Part shown: piece by piece, positions 1 to 7,785 of the stretch
Layout: each line of letters begins with the position of its first letter
Position numbering within the stretch: position 1 is the first letter of the stretch
Source: Bacteroidales bacterium UBA5235
GTDB taxonomy: Bacteria; Bacteroidota; Bacteroidia; Bacteroidales; VadinHA17
Assembly: GCA_002409145.1 (NCBI GenBank)
Contig: DHUL01000076.1
Location: 1 to 10,096, forward strand
DNA length: 10,096 nucleotides
Direction of reading: 5' to 3'
Position numbers and translations under genes: made by a program
Notes under the pieces: generated by a model
Databases searched by the model: none
Told to the model about the DNA's origin: nothing
Seen by the model: only the letters and a program-made list of their open reading frames with translations

Positions 1-2168
1 CTGCGGATATCACTGGGATTAATACCGAACTCCCTGGTGAATGCCTTACTGAAATGGGAGACATTCTTGAATCCCGCCCGATACGCGGCTTCTGCCACCG
101 TCAGGTCTGATGTGGTCAGCATGTGCCTTGCCTTATGAAGCTTCAACTTGAGATAGTAATCATGCGGGCTCTGTGAGGTGAGGCTCCTGAATTTGCGGTA
201 CAACTGGGTACGACTCATATTCAGCTTTTCGCAGAGGCTGTTGATGTCAAATCTGTCATCAACAAGATGCATGGTCATCACCTCGTTAATTTTCTTGATG
301 AAACCGTCTTCGATTTTAAAATTATGGTTATCATCCGGAGGTGGTATCCCTGCAGATGAGTACCTGGAGTATAACAGCTTGCGCTGCCTGATGAGCATCC
401 TGAGCTCGGCCCGGAGCTCTTCCCTGTTGAAAGGTTTGGCAATATAGGCATCTGCTCCCCGGGCAAGTCCTTCCACCCTTGAAGCCACATCGGCCTTCGC
501 AGTAAGAATTACAACGGGGATATGACTCGTCCTGGGATCGTTTTTAAGCATGTCCAGCATTTTAATTCCGTCCAGGCCAGGCATCATAACATCAGTCAGG
601 ATGATATCCGGAACAATTTCGCATGCCTTTTCAAAACCTTCGAGCCCGTCACCGGCAGCAGCCACCTCGTAATCGTCAGAAAGAATTGTCATCAGGTAGC
701 TGATAACATCCTCATTGTCCTCAACTATCAGCAGTATCGGATTCCTTTCGTCCCAGTGTGGCAGGGAGGAATTGACAACTGCTTTCAGATGCGGGACAGA
801 TTCGGGATGGTCCGGAATCCCGGCAAACTGACACCTGTCAGTTGTGTCCTGTTCCTGCGCATTCCGGGTAAGCGGCAATTCCACAACAAACTCTGATCCT
901 TCACCATAGATGCTTTCAACCCTGATAGTGCCGTTAAGCAGGGAGACCAGCTCTTTGGTCAAAGCCAGCCCGAGTCCCGATCCCGGTGTCATCTGGCTGG
1001 CGGTAACAGATTCCCGCGTGAAGCGGTCAAACACAAACGGGATAAATGTTTCATTGATACCCGGACCATTATCAGTCACACGTATTTCGTACCTGATGTC
1101 AGTGATCTGCTCAGCCATAATAACCACCCGCCCGCCCGGATGTGTGAACTTGAGTGCGTTGCTTATCAGGTTCGAAACGATTTTAATTATGATATCCTGA
1201 TCATAATCAAGCGTCAGTTCCTTATGACCGGCCATTAATTCCATCTCAATTCCCTTAGACTCGGCAAATGACCGGAACAGTTCAACTACATACCTTATGC
1301 ACAGGATGACGTCAGCCCTGATCAAATTTACCGGCATGGCTCTGGACTCAAGCTTTGCCAGGTCAAGCATTTGATCAACGAGATTAAGAAGGATACGTGC
1401 ATTTCTGTCTATCGTCCTGCTTCCCTTCTCCAGCCATTGACCGGGATCACTGCATATCAGGTCATTCATCCCGGTAATGACTGTCAGCGGTGTGCGGAAC
1501 TCATGGGAAATGTTGGTATAGAGTTTCTTCCTTGCTTCATCTATTTCCCTGAGGCGCGTATTCTCAAGCTGCTCAAGCCTGATGCGCTGCGATATGAAAT
1601 TCAGCACGAATATCATTGCAAATCCCGTGATCCATAATATATTAATGACAAAGAGTGAGATATTGACCTGCGGAGTCATTTCTGCCGGTACTGACAGCTT
1701 CGGATGAAGGACCCCTGCAAGTATAACTGTAATGATATAAACAGAATAGATGAAAATTGAATGCCTTTTTTCCTTGTAATTGAGGGTAAAGAACACGAGC
1801 GCCAGCCCTACCAGGACCAGGCCGCCGGAATTGGGAATGCCTCCAAGTTTCAGAATTGTGTAGAATGTTACAAGTGCGACGACCGTCTGGTTGATCAGTT
1901 GCCAGGTTACACTTACCGGCCGGGTCAAAAGCGGCGCAATGATACCCTGCATGTAAACCAGTGAGAGGAACAACCCGTAATATATTATAATCCTGAGTTC
2001 CGGGAAAAAGATGTGGTAGATAATTGTAAGCAGAAGGATCATTGATGTGACTGCAACACTTGAAATCCAGTACATCTTCTGCTGGGCTACAACATTCTTG
2101 TCTGCACCCGGGTAACTTAATCTGCGGGTTAGCCAATTGTCTGTTTTAGTGAGAAACGGGGGCGGCAT
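1..2168 (-). CDS. Hybrid two-component regulator: multi-pass membrane sensor, histidine kinase, receiver and AraC-type DNA-binding domain (3' end cut off by window edge)
   Basis: A single open frame of 722 codons runs off the left edge, so the C-terminus is missing by probably only a few residues. Residues 32-192 hold about six hydrophobic segments with very short loops and no large periplasmic domain. A HisKA domain follows with phospho-acceptor His222 (SHEFRTPL), then an HATPase_c domain with N-box Asn333/Asn337, DNGPG at 366-370 and GSGLG at 396-400. A receiver domain spans about 477-592, with acidic residues Glu483/Asp484, phospho-acceptor Asp526 (LTDVMMPG), Thr556 and Lys578. An AraC-type helix-turn-helix domain runs from about 620 to the end. 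All catalytic residues are present. The start is well fixed, because an in-frame TGA lies only four codons upstream (2181-2183). In this family, phosphorelay within one chain controls DNA binding from the membrane. The ligand is unknown; the outer-membrane protease gene next door is a candidate target by position only. Confidence 0.93.
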   Translation of the reverse strand, partial: MPPPFLTKTDNWLTRRLSYPGADKNVVAQQKMYWISSVAVTSMILLLTIIYHIFFPELRIIIYYGLFLSLVYMQGIIAPLLTRPVSVTWQLINQTVVALVTFYTILKLGGIPNSGGLVLVGLALVFFTLNYKEKRHSIFIYSVYIITVILAGVLHPKLSVPAEMTPQVNISLFVINILWITGFAMIFVLNFISQRIRLEQLENTRLREIDEARKKLYTNISHEFRTPLTVITGMNDLICSDPGQWLEKGSRTIDRNARILLNLVDQMLDLAKLESRAMPVNLIRADVILCIRYVVELFRSFAESKGIEMELMAGHKELTLDYDQDIIIKIVSNLISNALKFTHPGGRVVIMAEQITDIRYEIRVTDNGPGINETFIPFVFDRFTRESVTASQMTPGSGLGLALTKELVSLLNGTIRVESIYGEGSEFVVELPLTRNAQEQDTTDRCQFAGIPDHPESVPHLKAVVNSSLPHWDERNPILLIVEDNEDVISYLMTILSDDYEVAAAGDGLEGFEKACEIVPDIILTDVMMPGLDGIKMLDMLKNDPRTSHIPVVILTAKADVASRVEGLARGADAYIAKPFNREELRAELRMLIRQRKLLYSRYSSAGIPPPDDNHNFKIEDGFIKKINEVMTMHLVDDRFDINSLCEKLNMSRTQLYRKFRSLTSQSPHDYYLKLKLHKARHMLTTSDLTVAEAAYRAGFKNVSHFSKAFTREFGINPSDIR

Positions 2169-2195
2169 CTCATTAACAGGTCAGGTATTGATTAT

Positions 2196-2227
2196 CAAAA
2201 TCATACCTAAGTTACACCAAAAACAAA
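2196..2227 (-). promoter_or_regulatory. Possible Bacteroidota-type promoter for the hybrid regulator
   Basis: Reading the minus strand, TTTG (2224-2227) is followed after 20 bases by TGATTTTG (2196-2203). This resembles the Bacteroidota vegetative promoter, TTTG at -33 and TAnnTTTG at -7, with one mismatch in the -7 element. It would place transcription start near 2190, about 20 bases before the ATG at 2168. It suggests the regulator can be transcribed independently of the barrel gene upstream. The match was made by eye in AT-rich sequence, so chance similarity is possible. Confidence 0.35.
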
Positions 2228-2302
2228 ACGAAGTCAAATTTATTTAGGAAACGCCCCGCAGGCCGCTATAAGGTTGTACCGGGAATCCACTCCAGGACCA
2301 CC

Positions 2303-5300
2303 CTACCAGCCAGGCACGAAATTCAGCCCGAAAACTCCATTTTTAAACCCGCCGTTCTGAAACGGGAAGGCAAAGTAAGGCTCAAGGATGAGGTATCCGA
2401 AAAGATTTATCCTAAGCGAGGCACCGGTACTGTACAGCGGGAATTTTTCGTTATCAGCCGGATGAGATTCCTGGTCGTTGAAAATGATCTTATCACCCCT
2501 GTTCCACGCCATTCCCGCATCGAAAAACAGGTTTAAGTCGGTCAGAAACCACTTTGACTTTATCAGGGCAAGCCTTTCGGGACCGCTGAACGGGAATCTT
2601 ATTTCTGCATTTGCCACAGCTATCCTTGTACCATTCAGTCGTGAGATGTTCAGCGATGCCAGTCCCGGGTTATCCCCGGTATTGTACGAGGCATTCTCAT
2701 AACCTCTTATTAACCATGGATAACCGAGGTATAAAGGCTGAAGTATATTCTCTTCGGAGATCTTTCCGTACATTCCGTAATTATACAGCCGGAATGCAAA
2801 AGTTACCGGTTTGCGATAAAAGTACTGCCTGTAATCGATCAGACCTGTAAAGATTTCTGTAGCCCCGAAATACTTGTCAACCTGGAATCTGGCCCTGCCT
2901 CCCTGCATCGGGGCAGTCATGCCAAACAAGGAGTTGTCCTTTACATAGGCAAACGAAAGCTGTTGATACATGTTGCCATCCGGAGCCGGCATCTTCCCCC
3001 TGGTGCCACCGATACTGTAACCGTTCAGCAAATAGTAATAATTAAACCTGTCAATGCGATAATAGTACCATGATGCCGAGGCTGTTGCCTCAATTCTCCT
3101 GACCTGGGAGAAGGGTAATGAAGCATACAGGGTGATATTATCCTCAAACATACGTATATAGTCAAGTTGCAGCACATCTACCGGGACCATCTCATCCTGA
3201 AGCAATATGGAGTCTCTGGCAAACGACATGGCACCGGCCCGGTAAGGGATATGGGATAGTGCAGTACCCCATTTTATCTTTCCCTTCTGCCTGATGTAAG
3301 CCGCCTGTCCTGCAAAATCATAGATCTCACCGTTCAGCGAAAGGGATGAATAGAGCTGGTTGTCACCTACCATATCGCTGAATATCATATTGATGCTTCC
3401 GCCCAGGTTGTTTCTGTAAATTCCTGATGAAACTCCGATGCTGGCATTGTTGGAGATGTAATCGAGCTTGAATTTGGGCTTGTATGGCAACTCCTTAACC
3501 ATGTCAGAGGGCAACTGTACGGCTTCCTTCCTTGCGTACAGTGTTGAATCTATGAGATCAGGGCCGGGATGTGCCAGCGGAGGAAGAGTACCAGCATCAA
3601 AATTAACTACTGATCCATCCACTTCTTCAGCCTTGAAGTCACTATCAGCAGCAACGACAATATGATACGAATTCTTTATATAGTAATTGTACGCCGTCTT
3701 GTTCCCTTCCCGGGACCAGCTCATAGCAGGTGACCAGGGCGTTATCCCGCTTATGCCGGTCATGTACGAAGTAAGCCTCAGAAGGTTTCCTGTTGCAATC
3801 TCATACCTGTACATATTCCTGAATCCGTCAGCATCTGACAGGAAATAAATTTCCTTGTCATCAGAAGAAAAAGCAGGATTCATGTTGTAGGCGCCCACAA
3901 AGACATTGATCTCACTTACTTTTCTGGTACTGAGATCAAGCATAGCCAGGGAGTAGAAAAACTTCCTGTGACCGGATTTATTTTGTTTTTCCTGCGAAAA
4001 GACTATTGTCCGGCTATCTGATGACCATGAAGGGTGTATGTTCGATGAAAAATCATCGGTCAGCTTTTCAATCTCGCCTGACATAAGGTCGTAGAGGTAC
4101 AGGTCACTTATACCTTCCGAAGATCCAGTAAATACTATCTTTCTGCTGTCCGGAGACCATGAGGGATTGGAAAGTGCCGGCACTCCCCTCATGGCAACCT
4201 CCCTGATGATCCTGCCTCTCTTTATGTCGACAAATGCCAGCTTGTTTATTCCGTCGCTGAACAGGACAAATACATACTTCTTGCTGTCAGGCGACCAGCT
4301 GCCGCCTGATTCGACATAGTTAAAGTCATCATAGGTACGGGCAGCGGCACCTGAAACCTTGCTGATGATCTTCCCGCTTGAAGCATCAGCGATGAAAAGA
4401 TCAAGTGTGAACACATTCTTCTCTGAAAAGAATGCTACATAACTTCCGTCAGGACTGATAGCAGGTGAGATATTTATCCTGCCGCCATTCTCACTGGTTA
4501 TAAGTTGTCTTCCGGCTGGATCATCAGCATCAGCCTTCAGGTAAGGCCTGAAATAGGTCTCCATGGCACTTGCCCACAATCCCGAGAGGGCTTTATCATC
4601 CATCCCCAGGATAGTGTCAGCCGCCTTTGATAATCCATACTGGGCTGTCTTCCTGAACAGGGGCATAATAGTTGTGTCACCCCAGGTTTTCCCCACCATG
4701 GCCCAGAAAGCCTGGCCATATCTGTATGGGAAGTACCTGGAGTCAGTAGATAACTGCTTAAGAGTAGGAAAATCCTTATTCAAAACTGCATCCCTCATCC
4801 ACATGGCGGTATTGGGATCAACGCTTCCCAGCGAAAAGTACTCAGCCATCCCTTCAATCATCCATAAGGGGATGTTATTCATTGAATATTTCCGGGTGGT
4901 GTCTGACCGCAGGAACATGTTGTACTGGAATGCATGCACGAGCTCATGCCCCAGGGTGTGATCAGTCTGTGACAGTGTGAGGGCAACAGGCATGATGACC
5001 CTGTTCTTCATGCCTTCAGTAACACCCCCCGTACCTGTGCCGATAAGACTGCTGACAGCATTGGTCTGCTGAAAATCAGCGTGATTATTATAAAAGATTA
5101 CCGGATTCTTCCTCTCAAATGTATCCCTGAATACTTTCTGATGAATGCTGAACCACTCCTCAGACCACCCTGAAAGTGTCTTCAGTAAAGAGTCGTTCTT
5201 CATGTAATGATAGATCTCGAAATCCGGAGTCTGCAGCACATCGAACCTGAAGGAACTGTACCCCGGCTTGTTCCTTCCGAAATACTGGGCATCAGAATTT

Positions 5301-5386
5301 ACCCCGGCTATCAGCCATGCAGACAATACAGCAAATGATAGTCTGATGACCCTGACCATGGTTGTATTTCTCATGTACGAGCTCAT
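2303..5386 (-). CDS. Outer-membrane fusion protein: gluzincin-type metallopeptidase, TolB-like beta-propeller and Omp85-like beta-barrel
   Basis: The N-terminus has a basic stretch and a hydrophobic core with likely signal-peptidase cleavage near residue 33 (NSDA|QYF). Residues about 50-285 form a zinc-peptidase domain with HELVH (His147, Glu148, His151) and a downstream WMIEGMAEYF whose Glu178 fits the third zinc ligand of gluzincins such as the peptidase MA group. Residues about 300-580 carry PD40/TolB-type propeller repeats (SPDG at 311, SWSPDS at 363 and 409, SWSSDS at 453, FSSDD at 506). Residues about 640-1027 look like a transmembrane barrel: alternating aromatic strands, the Omp85 loop-6 signature IRGY (893-896), an Omp85-like DAGMAW segment (956-961) and a C-terminal tryptophan. 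No POTRA domains are visible. The protein is presumably anchored in the outer membrane with peptidase and propeller exposed on one face; the substrate is unknown. The start is uncertain: Met5 or Met10 would also leave a good signal peptide. Confidence 0.9.
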   Translation of the reverse strand: MSSYMRNTTMVRVIRLSFAVLSAWLIAGVNSDAQYFGRNKPGYSSFRFDVLQTPDFEIYHYMKNDSLLKTLSGWSEEWFSIHQKVFRDTFERKNPVIFYNNHADFQQTNAVSSLIGTGTGGVTEGMKNRVIMPVALTLSQTDHTLGHELVHAFQYNMFLRSDTTRKYSMNNIPLWMIEGMAEYFSLGSVDPNTAMWMRDAVLNKDFPTLKQLSTDSRYFPYRYGQAFWAMVGKTWGDTTIMPLFRKTAQYGLSKAADTILGMDDKALSGLWASAMETYFRPYLKADADDPAGRQLITSENGGRINISPAISPDGSYVAFFSEKNVFTLDLFIADASSGKIISKVSGAAARTYDDFNYVESGGSWSPDSKKYVFVLFSDGINKLAFVDIKRGRIIREVAMRGVPALSNPSWSPDSRKIVFTGSSEGISDLYLYDLMSGEIEKLTDDFSSNIHPSWSSDSRTIVFSQEKQNKSGHRKFFYSLAMLDLSTRKVSEINVFVGAYNMNPAFSSDDKEIYFLSDADGFRNMYRYEIATGNLLRLTSYMTGISGITPWSPAMSWSREGNKTAYNYYIKNSYHIVVAADSDFKAEEVDGSVVNFDAGTLPPLAHPGPDLIDSTLYARKEAVQLPSDMVKELPYKPKFKLDYISNNASIGVSSGIYRNNLGGSINMIFSDMVGDNQLYSSLSLNGEIYDFAGQAAYIRQKGKIKWGTALSHIPYRAGAMSFARDSILLQDEMVPVDVLQLDYIRMFEDNITLYASLPFSQVRRIEATASASWYYYRIDRFNYYYLLNGYSIGGTRGKMPAPDGNMYQQLSFAYVKDNSLFGMTAPMQGGRARFQVDKYFGATEIFTGLIDYRQYFYRKPVTFAFRLYNYGMYGKISEENILQPLYLGYPWLIRGYENASYNTGDNPGLASLNISRLNGTRIAVANAEIRFPFSGPERLALIKSKWFLTDLNLFFDAGMAWNRGDKIIFNDQESHPADNEKFPLYSTGASLRINLFGYLILEPYFAFPFQNGGFKNGVFGLNFVPGW

Positions 5387-5440
5387 AGCATGTCATAGTT
5401 TTATCACCCGAATACTTGTAAGTTAATCAATGAACACCAA

Positions 5441-5457
5441 TCAATTAAACCAATTGA
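5441..5457. repeat. Inverted repeat TCAATT-N5-AATTGA, possible operator
   Basis: A perfect 6-base dyad with a 5-base spacer lies 55 bases upstream of the minus-strand barrel gene and 139 bases upstream of the S9 peptidase gene. It overlaps imperfect direct repeats starting at 5425, 5439 and 5452 (AATCAATGAACACC, AATCAATTAAACC, AATTGACC). A regulator-binding site for one or both genes is possible. In AT-rich sequence a dyad of this size can also occur by chance. Confidence 0.4.
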
Positions 5458-5550
5458 CCTGTATGCTTGTTCAAAAAATATGCCATTTCCCATAGATGGA
5501 TTCGAGTCGGTTTATGAAGCTTAGCAGCATTATTTTTTCTATTTTTAAAA

Positions 5551-5592
5551 CCTACAACCGATAACCGAAAACAGATAACCGATAATCCATAA
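5551..5592. repeat. Degenerate heptanucleotide tandem array, consensus CCGATAA, six units
   Basis: Six consecutive 7-base units can be read: CCTACAA, CCGATAA, CCGAAAA, CAGATAA, CCGATAA, TCCATAA. The array ends three bases before the S9 peptidase ATG at 5596, so it occupies the place where a ribosome-binding site would be expected and is probably part of the mRNA leader. The register is unbroken although several units carry substitutions. Confidence 0.8.
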
Positions 5593-5595
5593 CAT

Positions 5596-7662
5596 ATGAA
5601 GAAACTGATCATCATCACCATTATGTTCGCCATGGCCCTGATGGGCGCATGCAAGACCGAAAAGACAGAAAAGACCTCGACTCCGGCTATAGATGTCTCA
5701 CTCACTGACGCCGAAAAAGCCGGAGGGATACTCACACCGGAAATCCTCTGGAAATACGGTCGTATCGGTACAATTGCGCTCTCGCCCGACGGATCAGCAG
5801 TGCTATACCAGGTGACAAATTATGACCTTCCAACCGAAGCACGTGCCACCAACATCTGGTCCGTCCCCGCATCGGGAGGCGATCCTGTTCAGCTGACCAC
5901 CGAAGGAGGCTCAGGACCGCAGTGGATAGAGAACGGCACCAAAATTGCCTACCTCGCCGGAGGCAAAATAATGGTGATGAATCCTGACGGTACCGGAAAG
6001 AAGGAGATCACCGGATTACAGGATTTCGAAATACTCTCGTTCTCACCGGCCGGAGACAGGATTTATTTTACCCGGCGCGTCAAACTCGACCAGACGGCAA
6101 ACGAAAAATACGGCCTCCCGAATGCAAAGGTCCGCATTATTGACGACCTGATGTACAGGCACTGGGACTACTGGCACGACTACTCATACAGCCATGTTTT
6201 TACAGCCTCCTTTGACGGCGCCGCAATTAGCAACGAGAAGGATATTATGGAGGGGCAGCGCTTTGACGCCCCGGATGCCCCGTGGTTCGACGAGGCTGAC
6301 CTGGCATGGAGCCCTGACGGGAAATATATCGCCTATGCCTGCAAGAAACTGACCGGCAAGGCCTATTCGCTTAGCACCAACACTGATATCTACCTCTATG
6401 ACGTGACCACAGGCGAAGAAAAGAATATCACCGAAGGAAACATGGGATACGACAAGGTGCCGGTGTTCTCCCCGGATGGTTCGATGATAGCTTACTCAAG
6501 TATGGAGGAAGACGGTTATGAATCTGATCTCGAAAGACTGTTCGTGTACAATATCGCTACTGGCGAACGGAAATGGGTTTCCGAAGGATGGGACTACAAT
6601 GTCGGCAACATGCAGTGGAACGGCACGGGCGAGATATGGTTCACCAGCCCCTACCTGGGCAGACAGCCGGTATTTAAAATCTCACTGGCTGACGGCGCTG
6701 TCACGAAGGTGACCGAGGGCGACTATGACATGGGCCCCTTACAGCTGAAAAACAACGTTCTTATTGCAGGTATACAATCAATGGCACGCCCCACCGAAGC
6801 TGCAAAGGTCGATATGGGCGGCGGACAGTTCTCGGTGATCACCGACGTAAACGGTGCGATATATGAGAGCATAAAGATGGGCAAGAGCGAGGAGCGGTAC
6901 ATCAAAACCAAGGATGGCAAGGATCTGCAGATGTGGATCATCTACCCGCCTGACTTTGACCCCACAAAGAAATACCCGGCGCTGCTCTACTGCAAAGGCG
7001 GCCCGCAGGGACCCCTCGGACAGAGCTGGAGCTATCGCTGGAACTACCAGATGATGGCGGCCAACGGCTATATTGTGGTGGCTGTCAACCGTCGCGGCAA
7101 CTCCGGTTTCGGCAGCTACTGGCGTGAGCAGATCTCGGGTGATTACGGCGGCAATAATATGCAGGATTACCTAGACGGCATTGATGCTATGGCGAAGGAG
7201 CCGTTCGTCGACAAGGACCGTCTGGGTGCCGTGGGAGCAAGCTATGGCGGTTACTCGGTCTTTTACCTGGCAGGAATGCATAACAAGAGATTCAAGGCGT
7301 TCGTGGCTCACTGCGGCGTTTACAATACAATTGCCGAGTATGGCTCCACCGAGGAGTACTGGTACCCGAACAAGGATTACCAGGGTGCACCGTGGGACAA
7401 GCCACAGCCTCCGGGATACAACAAGTTCTCACCCCATACCATGGTCGACAGGTGGGACACTCCCATCCTGATCATCACCGGGGCTAACGACTTCCGGATA
7501 CCCTACAGCCAGAGTTTCGAGGCATTCAACTCGGCCACACTGCGTGGTGTACCGGCACGGCTCCTCTTCTTCGAGAACGAGAGTCACTGGGTCACCAAGC
7601 CGCAGAACGCCGTCATCTGGCAGAAGGAGTACTTTGAGTTCCTCGATGCCTATCTGAAGTAG
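5596..7662 (+). CDS. S9-family serine peptidase (prolyl oligopeptidase / dipeptidyl-peptidase type), lipoprotein
   Basis: The 688-residue length and layout fit secreted S9 peptidases. A type II signal peptide ends in LMGAC with lipidated Cys19; the next residues are Lys/Thr/Glu-rich. Residues about 45-420 form a beta-propeller with recurring SPDG motifs (LSPDG near 63, WSPDG, FSPDG) that screens access to the active site. An alpha/beta-hydrolase domain occupies about 430-688, with GGPQG, the NRRGNSGFG segment, the nucleophile elbow GASYGGYS (Ser549), Asp632 in GANDFRIP and His664 in ESHW, giving a complete catalytic triad. The family cleaves short peptides, often releasing N-terminal dipeptides or acylated residues; exact specificity cannot be read here. 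It is probably anchored to the inner face of the outer membrane or exposed on the surface. The ATG is directly preceded by a heptanucleotide array and has no Shine-Dalgarno. The hydrolase half is richer in G+C than neighbouring genes (two sampled 60-base lines gave 38 and 39 G+C). Confidence 0.96.
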   Translation: MKKLIIITIMFAMALMGACKTEKTEKTSTPAIDVSLTDAEKAGGILTPEILWKYGRIGTIALSPDGSAVLYQVTNYDLPTEARATNIWSVPASGGDPVQLTTEGGSGPQWIENGTKIAYLAGGKIMVMNPDGTGKKEITGLQDFEILSFSPAGDRIYFTRRVKLDQTANEKYGLPNAKVRIIDDLMYRHWDYWHDYSYSHVFTASFDGAAISNEKDIMEGQRFDAPDAPWFDEADLAWSPDGKYIAYACKKLTGKAYSLSTNTDIYLYDVTTGEEKNITEGNMGYDKVPVFSPDGSMIAYSSMEEDGYESDLERLFVYNIATGERKWVSEGWDYNVGNMQWNGTGEIWFTSPYLGRQPVFKISLADGAVTKVTEGDYDMGPLQLKNNVLIAGIQSMARPTEAAKVDMGGGQFSVITDVNGAIYESIKMGKSEERYIKTKDGKDLQMWIIYPPDFDPTKKYPALLYCKGGPQGPLGQSWSYRWNYQMMAANGYIVVAVNRRGNSGFGSYWREQISGDYGGNNMQDYLDGIDAMAKEPFVDKDRLGAVGASYGGYSVFYLAGMHNKRFKAFVAHCGVYNTIAEYGSTEEYWYPNKDYQGAPWDKPQPPGYNKFSPHTMVDRWDTPILIITGANDFRIPYSQSFEAFNSATLRGVPARLLFFENESHWVTKPQNAVIWQKEYFEFLDAYLK

Positions 7663-7718
7663 GATTTGCGATTTGGGATTCGCGATTTGCGATTTGCGAT
7701 TTGGGATTTGCGATTTGT
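7663..7718. repeat. Heptanucleotide tandem array, consensus GATTTGC, eight units
   Basis: Eight 7-base units start on the base immediately after the S9 stop codon: GATTTGC, GATTTGG, GATTCGC, GATTTGC, GATTTGC, GATTTGG, GATTTGC, GATTTGT. Only the last base and one internal T vary. It lies 67 bases upstream of the methyltransferase start. The plus strand shows TTTG every seven bases in all but one unit, similar to the Bacteroidota -33 element, but I see no matching -7 element downstream. Confidence 0.92.
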
Positions 7719-7785
7719 GATATTCCATGCAGGGAATGCAGTATTGTAACCGGAATCATCTGGCAATCAGATAATTGAAACACAT

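Larger units (their letters stand above)
5387..5595. promoter_or_regulatory. Shared divergent intergenic region between the two envelope protease genes
   Basis: These 209 AT-rich bases separate two genes transcribed away from each other, so both promoters should lie here. I found no convincing TTTG-N19-21-TAnnTTTG match on either strand. The region holds a perfect inverted repeat (5441-5457) embedded in imperfect direct repeats of AATCAAT (5425-5459), and a period-7 array next to the plus-strand start (5551-5592). No ORF in it resembles a protein. The promoter role is inferred from gene orientation. Confidence 0.5.

Noticed and set aside
1642..2136. 164-codon minus-strand ORF
   Set aside because: It is an alternate frame inside the hybrid regulator. 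The true frame shows membrane segments leading into an intact kinase domain.
4537..4961. Overlapping ORFs on both strands within the peptidase domain
   Set aside because: They are shadows of the barrel-fusion gene, whose frame carries HELVH and the propeller motifs without interruption.
5551..5592. CRISPR-like repeat structure
   Set aside because: Units are 7 bases with no spacers between them; this is a simple tandem array. The same applies to 7663-7718 and 10056-10096.
5445..5735. 96-codon minus-strand ORF spanning the divergent region and S9 start
   Set aside because: It overlaps the S9 signal peptide and the CCGATAA array, and has no recognisable domain or better start context.
7429..7728. 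Minus-strand ORF whose N-terminus reads as repeated KSQI-type heptads
   Set aside because: The peptide repeat is only a translation of the GATTTGC array, and the rest overlaps the S9 hydrolase domain antisense. It is not a plausible gene.
7722..7737. Small hairpin ATTCC-N6-GGAAT after the GATTTGC array as a terminator
   Set aside because: Only a 5-base stem with no following T-run; too weak to call.
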